A stretch of 64,000 bases of DNA from Buxus sempervirens. Lineage: Eukaryota; Streptophyta; Magnoliopsida; Buxales; Buxaceae. Both the position numbers and the translations under genes were made by a program. The notes beneath the pieces are model-generated. The model worked only from the letters and a program-made list of their open reading frames with translations. It ran no database searches and had not been told where the DNA came from. Positions 35,838 to 47,121 of the stretch are shown here, piece by piece. The stretch spans positions 23,231,829 to 23,295,828 of the forward strand of contig OX387187.1 of assembly GCA_947561395.2 (NCBI GenBank), read 5' to 3'. Each line of letters opens with the position of its first letter. Positions within the stretch are counted from its first letter, which is position 1.

Positions 35838-37748
35838 ATGGATTTTGGAAAAGAAGGAGGATCTGCCTCTAGACCTCCATTATTTGAAGGTAACAATTAT
35901 TCTTACTGGAAAGCAAGAATAAGAGCTTACCTGAAATCAATCGATGAGCGTGTCTGGCTCTCAGTTTATAATGGTTATCATCCACCTGTGATCACAACAG
36001 AAGTAGGTGTTGTGATCCCTAAACCTCATGATCAGTGGACTAAAACTAAATCTGATCAATGTGGATGGAACAACAAGGCAATGAATGCCTTGTTTTGTGC
36101 TGTTAGTGTTGAGGAATTCAGGAGAATTTCCTCATGTGAATTTGCTAAGGAAGCTTGGGACACTCTTGAGGTCACTCATGAAGGAACCTCAGCTGTCAAG
36201 CTTTCCAGACTTCAAAGACTTACTACATCTTTCGAAACTCTATATATGAAAGATGATGAGTCTTTTGATGAGTTTTATGCTAAACTCTCTGATATTGTTA
36301 ATTCTAGTTTTAATCTTGGAGAAAAAATCTCTACATCAAAGGTTATTAGAAAAATCTTAAGATCTTTGCCTGAAAGATTCAGACCTAAAGTAACTGCAAT
36401 ACAAGAGGCAAAAGATGTAGATAACATGAGAATTGAAGATCTGGTAGGATCTTTACAGACTTATGAGCTAGATCTGAATATTCCAAAAAGAAATAAAGGA
36501 ATAGCTCTAAAATCTGTAAAATCTGTAAATACTGACGAATCAGATAATTCTGATGTTGATATGGATGAACTTGTTCTCTTAGCCAAAAAGTTTAAGAAAA
36601 TGTTTAAAAAGAGACAATCAAATTCTTCATCATCCATGGACAGATCAAATAGGAGATCTGATAAGAAAATGTCTGATCCGAGAAAGGAGAAGAAATTTTC
36701 TCAGAATGATGAAGTCCAATGTTACAAATGTAGAGGATTTGGACATGTTGCATCTGATTGTCCCTCAAAGGATAAAAAGAAAAAGACTAATTATCAGGTT
36801 ACTTGGGATGACAGTAACACTGATAATTCTTCACAATCTGATGAGGATATCTCTGCTAATTTTACTGCTTTCAATTCTTTTTACTCATCCTCTTCTGGTA
36901 GTTCAATCTCTGGAATTGCAGGAGATAATAAAGAGACTTTATCAGATGATGAAGAAGAACTACAAGAAGCCTACAATCAGCTCTATAAGGAATTCAATAG
37001 AGCTCAGAAGAAAGTCAAGAAACTGAGTAAAAAATTGAAGGAATCAGAAACAGAGAAAAATAAAGCTATTGCAGAAATAGATTCACTAAATCAGAAGTTA
37101 CTTGAAAGACATACCAAAGAAGATTTTCTGGTAACTTCTTTAACTGAAAAAACTAAAAAACTAAAAGAAAAGGAAGCTCAGATTTCTGTACTTCAAGGTA
37201 AAGTGAGTGAACTTGAGAAAGTTTCAAATTTAAGTAAATCTGATGTTTCAAATTTTTCTGCAGGAAATCCTCAAATTAATGAGGAATCAATTTCAAAGGA
37301 AGTTCTTGAAAGCTCAAATTCTGCTGAAAAGAGAATGAGTGTAAGTAATCAAAACAAGGAATCTTCACAGAAAATTTCTGCTGGAGAAGTAAGACCAACA
37401 GGTAAATCTTCAACTTCTGAGAAATCTAAATCTGTACAGTTTAGAAATGCTGGCAAGTCTAGAAATGTTGATTTTTCTGAACATAGGTTCATACCTGTAT
37501 GCCATCACTGCAATAAAAAGGGTCATATAAGACCAAAGTGCTATGCACTGTATGGTTTCCCTGATGGATATTTTGATTATAAGAGAAAAGTGAATCAAAG
37601 TCAGTCCCTGGACTTGTACAACAGATTTGACTCCCTGTTAAAATTGACTGAAACATTAAATCAGGAAGTCACAAATCTGTCAAAGAAGCTTCCTTCAAAA
37701 ACTCAAGTAGTTGATGAAGGTACTTTTCAGAAGACTCCTGAAAAATAG
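35838..37748 (+). CDS. Copia element gag
   Basis: 636-residue frame of the SIRE-type element. The N-terminal part has the Copia gag layout (FEGNNYSYWKARIRAYLKS; WDTLEVTHEGTSAVKLSRLQ; residues about 15–130). A zinc knuckle CYKCRGFGHVASDC lies near residue 297 and a second CHHCNKKGHIRPKC near 555. Between them is a long acidic and coiled-coil region (about 370–470), typical of large Sirevirus gags. Gag and pol are in the same frame, separated by a UAG, the arrangement for which read-through is known in SIRE1. Confidence 0.9.
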   Translation: MDFGKEGGSASRPPLFEGNNYSYWKARIRAYLKSIDERVWLSVYNGYHPPVITTEVGVVIPKPHDQWTKTKSDQCGWNNKAMNALFCAVSVEEFRRISSCEFAKEAWDTLEVTHEGTSAVKLSRLQRLTTSFETLYMKDDESFDEFYAKLSDIVNSSFNLGEKISTSKVIRKILRSLPERFRPKVTAIQEAKDVDNMRIEDLVGSLQTYELDLNIPKRNKGIALKSVKSVNTDESDNSDVDMDELVLLAKKFKKMFKKRQSNSSSSMDRSNRRSDKKMSDPRKEKKFSQNDEVQCYKCRGFGHVASDCPSKDKKKKTNYQVTWDDSNTDNSSQSDEDISANFTAFNSFYSSSSGSSISGIAGDNKETLSDDEEELQEAYNQLYKEFNRAQKKVKKLSKKLKESETEKNKAIAEIDSLNQKLLERHTKEDFLVTSLTEKTKKLKEKEAQISVLQGKVSELEKVSNLSKSDVSNFSAGNPQINEESISKEVLESSNSAEKRMSVSNQNKESSQKISAGEVRPTGKSSTSEKSKSVQFRNAGKSRNVDFSEHRFIPVCHHCNKKGHIRPKCYALYGFPDGYFDYKRKVNQSQSLDLYNRFDSLLKLTETLNQEVTNLSKKLPSKTQVVDEGTFQKTPEK

Positions 37749-37781
37749 ATTTGGGTAAGGAAAGATTCATTAGTTGCTAAT

Positions 37782-40700
37782 GTGGTTCATGTAGCTTTAA
37801 AAGCTCATGATGTCAACATGTGGTACTTGGACAGTGGTTGTTCAAGACACATGTGTGGTCATAAGGCTATGTTCAGTACTTTTGAAGAATACTTTGGTGG
37901 AAGTGTTACATTTGGTGATGGAAGCACCTCCCAGGTCAAAGGTAAAGGAACTGTTACAGGTCCAAATGGAGTTTGCTTAAAGAATGTTCTATTTGTATCT
38001 GGTTTGAAGGCAAATCTTATCAGTATTAGCCAATTATGTGATTCCAGATTATTTGTTAATTTCACCAGAAAAGAATGCAAAATATTGGATAAATCTGGTA
38101 GAACTGTTCTTGTAGGTGAAAGAACAAGTGATAATTGCTATGGAATTATTGGAAACAATGAGTGTTCTTTAAAATCCTCCATAGGCAATGAAATTGATTT
38201 GTGGCATAGAAGACTTGGTCACATTAACTATAGAGATTTGTCAAAAATCTCTAAGTCTGAGCTGGTTAGAGGAATTCCCAAGTTTGGGAAAAATAAAAAG
38301 AAAGGAATGTGTGGTCCTTGCAACCAAGGAAAGCAAATCAAAGCCACACACAAGAAAACCAACATTGTAGGAACATCAAGACCATTAGAACTGATTCATA
38401 TGGATTTAATGGGACCTACAAAGACTGAAAGTCTGGGAGGAAAGAAGTATATATTTGTTGCTGTAGATGACTACAGCAGATATACCTGGGTAGATTTTCT
38501 AAGAGAAAAATCCGAATGTTTCAACTGTTTTAAACATCTGTGCTGTCAAATTCAAGTTGAAAAGAACTTGCAATTAGGAAAGATTGTTAGAATCAGATCT
38601 GATCATGGGACAGAATTTGAGAATCAAATGTTTTCCAATTTCTGTGAAGAACAAGGAATCAAACATGAATTTTCTGCTCCTAGGACCCCACAACAAAATG
38701 GAGTTGTGGAAAGGAAGAACAGAGTTTTACAAGAAATGGCTAGAACCATGATGATAGCCAAGAAAATTTCAACAAAATTCTGGGTTGAAGCTATAAACAC
38801 TGTCTGTTACATTAGTAACAGAGTTTATATCAGATCTGGGTGGAAACAAACTCCCTATGAACTTTGGAAAGGAAAACAGCCAAACTTGAAATATTTCAGA
38901 GTATTTGGAAGTAAATGTTATATCTTAAGGGACAGAAAAAATCTAGGAAAATTTGATTCTAAAAGTGATGAAGGAATTTTTCTAGGATATTCTTCTTCTA
39001 GTAGAGCATACAGAGTTTTTAATTTGCAAAAATCTGTTGTAATGGAATCTATAAATGTGCTAATTGATGATGAAGGTATTGACAGTGAATTTTTGCAGGC
39101 TGTAGATGAAGAGGATGAAATCAAAGATGCTTCCTCAAGCATTGAAGTGGTTCCTCTGACAAAAACTCTCAAAGATCATCCTACTGAGCAAATTGTTGGA
39201 AATATTTCAGATGGTGTCAGAACAAGACATCAGGTACATAATGAGGTAATATTTTCTTCTTATCTCTATCAATTTGAGCCAAAATCTTATAAAGATGCAT
39301 TGTTGGATGATTCTTGGTTGAATGCTATGCATGAAGAACTGAATCAATTTACTAGAAATAATGTTTGGGAATTGGTTGAAAGACCCTCTGATCTGAATGT
39401 GATAGGAACCAAGTGGATTTTTAAGAACAAATCTGATGAGAATGGGATAGTAACCAGAAATAAGGCTAGGCTTGTTGCTCAGGGGTATACTCAAGTAGAA
39501 GGAATAGATTTTGATGAAACCTTTGCTCCTGTAGCTAGGTTAGAATCTATCAGATTACTGTTGTCTATTGCATGTTACTTGAAGTTTAAACTGTTTCAAA
39601 TGGATGTTAAGAGTGCATTCTTGAATGGATATCTGAATGAAGAGGTCTATGTAGAGCAACCTAAAGGATTTGAGGACACAAATCATCCTAAATATGTCTA
39701 TAAACTGAAAAAAGCCTTGTATGGACTCAAACAAGCTCCTAGAGCTTGGTATGAGAGACTCACCTCTTTTTTACTTGAATCTGGTTTTATGAGAGGAAAT
39801 GTGGATAAAACTCTCTTTATTCAAAGAGAGTCCAAACATATTTTGATTGCTCAAATCTATGTTGATGACATAGTGTTTGGGTCCACTTCTGAAAATCATG
39901 CTCACTCCTTTGCTGACTTAATGAAAAGTGAATTTGAAATGAGTATGATGGGTGAACTGAACTTTTTCTTAGGTCTTCAGATTTATCAATCTCAACAAGG
40001 AATTTTTTTCTCTCAAGCAAAATATTCAAGAAATCTTGTTAAAAGATTCAGCTTAACTCATGCTAAACATGCTAGGACTCCTATGAGTACTAGTTTAAAA
40101 CTTGGAAAAGATGAATCTGGAAAAGTTGTAGACCCTACCCTGTACAGAGGAATGATTGGGAGTCTACTGTACTTAACAGCAAGTAGACTTGATATAAGCT
40201 TTAGTGTTGGAGTTTGTGCTAGATATCAGGCTAATCCTAAAGAATCCCATCTGAATGCAGTAAAAAGAATTATAAAATATGTTAATGGAACTGTTGATCT
40301 GGGAATCTGGTTTTCCAAAGAGACAAACCCACATCTTACTGGATACACTGATGCTGATTGGGCTGGGTGTATGGATGACAGAAAAAGTACCTCTGGTGGT
40401 TGTTTTTACATGGGGAATAATCTCATTGCCTGGTTAAGCAAGAAACAAAACTGTGTTTCTCTGAGTACTGCTGAAGCTGAGTATATTGCTGCAGGAAGCA
40501 GTTGTACTCAACTTATCTGGATGAAACAAATGTTATCAGATTATGGGTTAGATCAAGATCAAATGATTCTCTTCTGTGATAATCAAAGTGCCATAAATAT
40601 TTCTAAGAATCCTGTTCAACACTCAAGGACCAAACATATAGATATCAGGCATCACTTTATAAGAGAGTTGATTGAAGACAAAACTGTTATGATTGAATAT

Positions 40701-40802
40701 ATATCTACTGAAAAACAGTTGGCTGACATTTTTACTAAACCTTTAGATCAGAACAGATTTGAAACTCTTAGGAAATCCCTAGGAGTATGCTCTCAAAACT
40801 GA
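37782..40802 (+). CDS. Copia element pol: protease, integrase, RT, RNase H
   Basis: The frame continues from the gag region. Protease: [13 protein letters not shown]. Integrase: the [11 protein letters not shown]…CGPCNQGK zinc part, then the DDE core ([31 protein letters not shown]). [39 protein letters not shown]. RNase [41 protein letters not shown]. The order and motifs are those of Ty1/Copia, and the frame appears open throughout. Confidence 0.95.
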   Translation: MVHVALKAHDVNMWYLDSGCSRHMCGHKAMFSTFEEYFGGSVTFGDGSTSQVKGKGTVTGPNGVCLKNVLFVSGLKANLISISQLCDSRLFVNFTRKECKILDKSGRTVLVGERTSDNCYGIIGNNECSLKSSIGNEIDLWHRRLGHINYRDLSKISKSELVRGIPKFGKNKKKGMCGPCNQGKQIKATHKKTNIVGTSRPLELIHMDLMGPTKTESLGGKKYIFVAVDDYSRYTWVDFLREKSECFNCFKHLCCQIQVEKNLQLGKIVRIRSDHGTEFENQMFSNFCEEQGIKHEFSAPRTPQQNGVVERKNRVLQEMARTMMIAKKISTKFWVEAINTVCYISNRVYIRSGWKQTPYELWKGKQPNLKYFRVFGSKCYILRDRKNLGKFDSKSDEGIFLGYSSSSRAYRVFNLQKSVVMESINVLIDDEGIDSEFLQAVDEEDEIKDASSSIEVVPLTKTLKDHPTEQIVGNISDGVRTRHQVHNEVIFSSYLYQFEPKSYKDALLDDSWLNAMHEELNQFTRNNVWELVERPSDLNVIGTKWIFKNKSDENGIVTRNKARLVAQGYTQVEGIDFDETFAPVARLESIRLLLSIACYLKFKLFQMDVKSAFLNGYLNEEVYVEQPKGFEDTNHPKYVYKLKKALYGLKQAPRAWYERLTSFLLESGFMRGNVDKTLFIQRESKHILIAQIYVDDIVFGSTSENHAHSFADLMKSEFEMSMMGELNFFLGLQIYQSQQGIFFSQAKYSRNLVKRFSLTHAKHARTPMSTSLKLGKDESGKVVDPTLYRGMIGSLLYLTASRLDISFSVGVCARYQANPKESHLNAVKRIIKYVNGTVDLGIWFSKETNPHLTGYTDADWAGCMDDRKSTSGGCFYMGNNLIAWLSKKQNCVSLSTAEAEYIAAGSSCTQLIWMKQMLSDYGLDQDQMILFCDNQSAINISKNPVQHSRTKHIDIRHHFIRELIEDKTVMIEYISTEKQLADIFTKPLDQNRFETLRKSLGVCSQN

Positions 40803-41994
40803 AAATCAGGTTCTGTTTTGAGTTAATTTTGATGTAAAATGTCTTACATATCTGCTCAAAATGAATTTGTGTGTTCTTATTACTAAGATCTGTTTTCAGG
40901 AAGATTGAGTTTATGCATATTGACAGAAATGTCTTATTTCTAACCAGCAACTTTGTCTGAAACACCTTTACGTATAGAAGCTTATTGTGTGGTAAAGCTT
41001 GGGATCTATAGGCTATCACCTTTATGAAAAGAAAAGTTTTGGAAATGGCTGCCATAGAGAGTAGAGTGAAAGCCACTGTAAATCTCAAAAAGAAAAAGAG
41101 AAAGAAGGTATATTCTTGGAATGAACTGTAAACTCAGGTTTTTTAAGGGTCAATGCCTTCTTTAAAAAGAAAATAAAAAGAGATCAGAAAAGGCTGCCTA
41201 TCTCTGATGTGCGAAAGCCACCAAAATGAAGTTGGGATATGTCTATACTTTTCAAGATTGTTTACACTGAAATAGCCTTCTATATGTATGCAGTGTAAAA
41301 GTAAAAAATGTTGCTCATTTCTCACAAGCATTGATTCATTAATATGCATATGTGCTTATTATCTTGAAGAAAATTTATAGTATGAGAAACCATGAAGGAA
41401 ATTTTGCTCTTTGATATGAAATGTACCACATCTGAATTAACTTTGATAGGTACTTCAAGATCAGTTTTGTGATAAGTACTTCTTAGATTGAATAAGTTGA
41501 TTATCTGGATGTTCTTTTGGTTTAGCTAAAATCTTAGCTTTGTGTTTGGAAGTATGAGGCTGTCATGAAGAATAGTTCAAACCTCTTTTATAAATTTCTG
41601 CCTTTAATCTGTGTTTTTCTTTGTGTGTGCATGTGCACCTTCTACGTCGCTAGAAGCGTGCATGTAGCCTTCTCTAGTTTTGCTTGCTCTGGCACTTGCC
41701 CATTTCTACATCGCCAGTTGCTTGCTGGCAGCGTACTCTGTTTGCCTATATATAGGTGAAATTGCGGTCATTTTTTTACCCCTGTTCTTTTTCACCCTCT
41801 TCATTTTCCCTCGCCTCTCGCGTCATGTCCCGGTGCTGCCGTCGCTGTCACCTTCTTCCTTCCTGCCCACTGTTCAGGTTTTTTTTTACTGTCTTTGTCC
41901 TGCTTCTTCATTTTCTGCTTCCTAGTTCAGTAGTTTTCTCTCATTATTCTAAGCTAGGGTTTAGTAGATTTTTCAGCCATTAGGGCTTTCTCGT
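40803..41994 (+). other. Copia element: stretch between pol and third frame
   Basis: About 1.2 kb without a clear gene. T-rich towards 41750–42030, just before the third frame, which may be an intron or leader. Confidence 0.5.
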
Positions 41995-43347
41995 TTGTTG
42001 GTTGGTTCTGTCTGTTTTCTCTTTCTCTTTCATTTTTTCATCATGCCTCTCAAGAGAAAGTCAAGAACTGATTCTCCTTCAACATCGTCTCCTCCTGTGA
42101 GATCTCCTTCTGTGAGTTCTTCTCCTATTATTTCTTCTCCTCCAATGAGACCCCCTTCCCCTTCTCATTCTTTTGAACCGTTTGTGGGGAATGGTTTATC
42201 TGATTTCAATGAATTCTTCAAGCACAGGCCACTTCTTCTGGAAAGGGCCATCAAGCTTGAGTCATTTTCTGAATCCCCTTTCTACTCATTGTTTTCGGAC
42301 AATGGTTGGAAAAAATTTGCTTTACTCGGTGGTTTTGCTTATCCGGACCTGGTCCGAGAATTTTACTCTAATCTTCATCATCTCCATCTTGCCAATCAAG
42401 GCTCTGTCAAAGCCTATGTCAGAGGAATCTCTTTCGACTTCTCGAAAGAGCTTATTTCCTCTCTTCTTGAACTGCCTCTTGTTGACTCTCCCTCCTTTAA
42501 CTTTCTTGAGTCACATTCTGATCCTCCTATGGAGTCCATCATTCCTTCTCTAATAGTTCAGGGTGCTCCCACTTCCATCAAGAATAAGCCCAACTATATG
42601 CCTCATGGCTCTCTTCAAGATTTTCTCCGAATCTTGAATCTGTTTGTGTGTGCTTCTCTTGTTCCATCTGATCATCACTCAGAGATCTCTCACCCTCGGG
42701 CAAGACTTCTTCATGCCATCTGGAACAGAGAAAGTATCTGTATTCCTTCCATTATCTTCCATCAGATCCTTCAGTCTCGGAATTTAAAATCCAAGACTGC
42801 AGCTTTTCCTTTTGGAATATTCATCTCTTACCTGTGTGTTCATCAGGGGGTACTCCCTGATCCGACTGAATTGATCATTCATCCCCGTCCTCCCATTGAT
42901 TCCTCCACTCTGACCCGAAGTAAATGAGCAAATCCGTTTCTGTTGGTGTCTTCTGAACCCTCCTCTTCTCAGTCCTCTCTGTCCAGCTCTGATGCTGTGG
43001 CTATCATGGAGAAACTGAATTCCATGCAAGCTTCTCAGGAGGCTTTCAATTCAGAGGTTAGGTCTCACATGCTCATGATGAGCATGTTCAAATCAGAGAC
43101 CCAAGAGAAGCTGGGGCAATTGGCAAAGGATGTTGATTTTACATGTGGAGAAGTACAAAGGGACGTTGCTGCTCAGCAACGTATGCAAAATGAAGCGGAT
43201 CATTTTCTGGAATGCATTCGGAAGACTCAGCTGGAGATGGATCACAAACTCAGTTGGCTGCACTCCAGATCCCAAGATGCATACAAGCACTACTCCAGGA
43301 CTTGGGAACCCAAACCTCCTTCCAGAAAGGGGGAGAAATTTGGATGA
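41995..43347 (+). CDS. Copia element third frame region (plant transposon-associated domain)
   Basis: 41995–42927 encodes a 310-residue product (the better start is MPLKRKSRTDSPSTS, at 42043). It has a serine- and proline-rich N-terminus and a domain of the kind annotated as putative plant transposon protein (GWKKFALLGGFAYPDLVREF, VKAYVRGISFDFSKELISSL). 42943–43347 adds a coiled-coil block (VAIMEKLNSMQASQEAF; VQRDVAAQQRMQNEADHF). SIRE elements have an extra frame at this place, sometimes called env-like; I see no membrane segment or signal peptide. As an element part it is given as a fossil region, with about one break at most. Confidence 0.6.
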
Positions 43348-43714
43348 TGCTGCTGTTGATGGTTTGGCTGTTTCTGTTGATGGTTTGGCTGGGTTGTTGC
43401 TGATGCTTGCTGCTGCCTGTTATTTTTTTGCTGTGGATATGATGTTTTTTTTGTTGTGTTCTGTTCTGGTTGTTTTCTCTTGAATATGGGTGTAAAAGGG
43501 GAGTGATAAGTAAGGGGGAGAAAATGTTTTTCTTTCTTGAACATTGTATATGATTCTGTTATCTGTATATCTTTTGTAAATGAATGAAATTCTGGATTCG
43601 TCAAAATCATTGTGTCTCTCTTTAACAGTGTGGGTTTAAAATTCTTAAATGGAAATAATCATTAACTGAGGTTGATATTAAACACTGGTGTAAGGTTGTT
43701 GTCAGGCATTTGCC

Positions 43715-43724
43715 AAGGGGGAGA
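43715..43724 (+). other. polypurine tract of the Copia element
   Basis: AAGGGGGAGA just before the TG of the 3' LTR. Confidence 0.85.
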
Positions 43725-43725
43725 T

Positions 43726-44761
43726 TGTAAGTGTAAAAACTCACACTCCTTTTTATAGCAAATGATTGACAAATTATGTCTTCTAATGAAGCTTCAAGAT
43801 GCGCAGATTAAACAATGAAAATTCAGTGAATTTAGTAAAGAAGAAGAAGTTGATGCCACCACACTGCTACCACGCCGCTGCCACCCCGCTTGCAGCGCAT
43901 AAGGGAATTAGTGTTTTGAAAGAAAGGTCCGTGCACATGCCGCTTACTCTCCCGCTAGCAGCTCGCTAGCAGCGCGCTTGTAACTGATTCAACTTACTCT
44001 GAGCGGGACTTGAGTTCGCTTCCAGCCGTCTACATCGATCGCTTCACGACGCCACCAGCGCTCGACGCGATCTGGGTTTTATTCTTTAAATAGACGTGTT
44101 GTAATTTTTAATTGGACTTTTTTCTTTGGATCATTTTGATTTCGGATCTTGAGGTGGTTGAGATTCGATCAAATCTTCTTTAGAGAGTTGGCGATCGAGT
44201 GAGGGGGAGATCTGAGATAGATCACCTGGAATTGAAGATAGAGGATTCTTCTTCAATTCGGAACTTCATCTGATCATGTGATCGTCTGGACTGGTGATCG
44301 GCTTTGATTGATGCGTAGGTGGATTCCTACTGCATTGGATCGTCTCAGTGGATTCTGAGGTGATTGTTGCGATCTGGATTGATCGTGTTCTGCAGCTTGT
44401 GGATTCAAGCTGTGTTACAGTTCGTGGATTCGAACTGTGGATCACTGGTGAGTGATTGTTTGCGATCTGGACTGATCGTGTTCTGCAGCTTGTGGATTCA
44501 AGCTATGTTGCAGTTTGTGGATTCGAACTGTGGATTGCTGTTGAGTGAGTCCAATTGTAAAGGTTAAGTATGTACTCCTTTGTAATTGTCTTTTCATTCA
44601 ATAGTAGATTTTCGAAGGGTTAGTCGCCTCATATAGACTCGAGGTTTTTCCTGGATCTGGATCCAGGTTTCCTCGTATAATTCTCTGTGTATTGTTTCCG
44701 CATTGTTAAATTCTGAATTGTTGTAGATCGTGGACCTATAGAGTAGTCTTCTACTCTTTCA
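43726..44761 (+). repeat. 3' LTR of the Copia element (1,036 bp)
   Basis: Matches 34740–35777 with about 20 differences by eye. The hairpin row is repeated (for example 44315–44330, 44344–44359 and 44370–44385). Confidence 0.93.
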
Positions 44762-44766
44762 AATAC

Positions 44767-45840
44767 CCTCTTTAGATTGATCAAGTGGTCTTCCTCTTCA
44801 CATGATTTGGCGATCATATCATCCACATAGACCTCCATTTCTTTGTGGATCATATCATGGAAAAGGGCTGTCATGGCTCGCTGATATGTTGCCCCGGCAT
44901 TCTTCAATCCAAAAGGCATGACGGTGTAGTGAAAGGTTCCCCAAGGAGTGATAAAAGCGATTTTCTCTTGATCTTCCTTTGCCATTTTGATTTGGTTATA
45001 TCCGGAAAAGCCATCCATAAAAGAGAACAAGCTGTGCACTGCCGTATTATCAACCAAGATGTCGATGTGTGGCAAAGGAAAATCATCCTTCGGGCTCGCC
45101 TTATTCAAGTCTCTGTAATCTACACACATCCTGACTTTTCCATCTTTCTTTGGAACCGGGACTATATTAGCTAGCCAATCAGGGTATGTGGACACTGCCA
45201 AAAACCCGGCTTGAAACTGTTTCACCACTTCATCCTTGACTTTTAAAGTCCACTCTGGTTTCAACCTTCTCAATTTCTGCTTAATAGGCTTTACTCCTGG
45301 CAGGATCGGCAGCCTGTGTACAACCATGTCTGTATCCAATCCTGGCATATCCCGATAAAACCATGCGAACACGTCCTTGTAATCGGCCAAGAATTGGGAC
45401 ATTTCCTTCTGTTGCATATCGGACAAGCACGCACCAATCTTTACAATTTTTTGGTCCTCTTCGGTTCCCAGGTTTATGTAAATGGTTTCTTCAATATTAG
45501 GTTGAATACCCTTTTCGTGACGCTCCAATTGATATGATATTTCTCTTGGAAGGTCATCGTCTTCGGCCTCGATCTCCTCTTCGATCCCCATTAGATCAAA
45601 GTCGAGCTCGAGGTCGAAGTCATATTCAACTTGCTCTAATTCAGTCTGTATATATGGTTCATAAGCAGTCTGGACCATTTTGAAAGCTTTAGATTTTCTA
45701 GAAAAAATTGAAAAATCTTTTTGGGTTTTTTGAGAACCTTCTAAAGAGGCTTTTCCTGAAGATGAAGATTCATTAAAACCTTCAGGAAAAGGGCAATCCA
45801 CTAATGGAGTTTTTTTTTGGAGGCCGCAGCTGATTGCCAA
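44767..45840 (-). CDS. element B: first part of reverse transcriptase
   Basis: Fossil part on the minus strand: WLANIVPVPKKDGKVRMCVD, YRDLNKASPKDDFPLPHID, FMDGFSGYNQIKMA, FGLKNAGATYQRAM and YVDDMIAKS, the standard Gypsy RT blocks in order. It stops at the Copia insertion. Confidence 0.9.
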
Positions 45841-47106
45841 CCATATGCAGCCTCAAATGTCAAAGGGACCTCTTCCCAATTTTTTAGTGCAAAGCCCTCT
45901 GGAGCAGGTGGTACAGTGCAAACCTGCTCTTCCTCAAGCTCTTGATCTGATACCATCATTACCGGATTTGAAAAACTGCCCTTTTTTGCTTCGGGGCTGA
46001 GTTCAAAGGTGACTTCATCTGGGATCTTGATTGAGGCCCAGTCAATAAAAGGAACCTCTTTTCCTGCTTTCTCTCTTCCTTCATCCTCTGTCATTGCAAA
46101 GAATGCCCCTGCCTCTTCTGTGAAATCCTGCTACTCTTGTGGCAGTGGCTCAGGCTCATCCATGGCTTTGGGCGCCAAAGTGGGTGAGAGGGGGATAAAA
46201 GGTTGAAGGGTTGAGGTAAAAGGTTTTCTGAAAGGATTATCATTAAAATATGGAGGTCTGGAGGAATCTGAAGGAGGAGACAATTGAATGGTATGAGAGG
46301 GCTTCGGAAAAGTTTCCCTTAAATGAGGGAGTTTTCCTTGATTTTTTTTCCCTTTCATTACCATTTTCTTTTTGTGATCCCCTCTTCCATCTTCTTATTT
46401 TCATCCCTAGTCCTGCTCGTGGGACTAGCCTCTGTGCCTCTATGGGCTCCACTCTACCTTGTAGATTAATTCCCAACCCCTTCCCTGGGTGGAAATTGCA
46501 ATCTTTCAGAACCTTCTCCACCATCTTGTTGGTGCATGTCAACTTCTCATTCTTTTTTAGACACCCCCCAGGTATGAAGTTGACTGTTTCAAACTGAAAA
46601 GAATGAAACGTAATTTTGTCTGCCGTTAATTCTACATTAATGAAAGGTACGTCAGGTGGTATGACGGGAGGGACTAGACTCTCGGCTAGGACAGTTATCA
46701 CCCTTTGACCCCTTATATATTTTACTCTTTGATGAAGGGTGGATGGTATAGCCCTAGCTGAGTGGATCCACGGCCTTCCCATAAGTAGATTGAAGGCAGC
46801 CGGAATATCTATCACTTCGAATGTGATATTAAAGATATTGGGTCCGATGGTAATCGGCAATTCAATCTCCCCTAGAAAGTGTGTTTTGGAGCTATCAAAA
46901 GCTCTCACTATCCTTCCGTTCTGCTTTATTTTAGACTGGTCCAGACCAAGCCTTACAAATGTTACCAAGGGACAGACGTTTAAGGCTGACCCATTGTCAA
47001 TTAGGACCCGGGCTATCATGCTACCCTTACAAAGCACAGTGATGTGCAAAGGGTCCACATGATAACATCCACCAGGACTTATCTCGCTTTCTGAAAAGCT
47101 TATCAC
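45841..47106 (-). CDS. element B: protease region and linker to RT
   Basis: Fossil part. The minus strand has the aspartic protease core MIARVLIDNGSALNVCPL, then FNLLMGRPWIHSARAIPSTL, both typical for Gypsy/Tat. A G-patch-like stretch (FHPGKGLGINLQGRVEPIE; PRAGLGM) follows, as often seen in this lineage. About two breaks are visible before RT. Confidence 0.8.
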
Positions 47107-47121
47107 ATTGTGAGATAAGAT

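Larger units (their letters stand above)
34740..44761 (+). mobile_element. Ty1/Copia element, SIRE type, looks whole
   Basis: Two LTRs (34740–35777 and 43726–44761), TG…CA, a 5-bp duplication AATAC (34735–34739 and 44762–44766), a primer binding site, gag, pol, a third frame, and a polypurine tract. Order PR–IN–RT–RNase H, length about 10 kb, the large gag and the extra 3' frame fit the SIRE/Sirevirus lineage. It looks whole in its main frames. By eye about 20 differences separate the LTRs (about 2 %), so the insertion is young. It lies opposite to its host element B, inside its RT gene. Confidence 0.93.

Noticed and set aside
41995-43347. Envelope gene of the Copia element
   Set aside because: No signal peptide, membrane segment or fusion-like stretch is visible.
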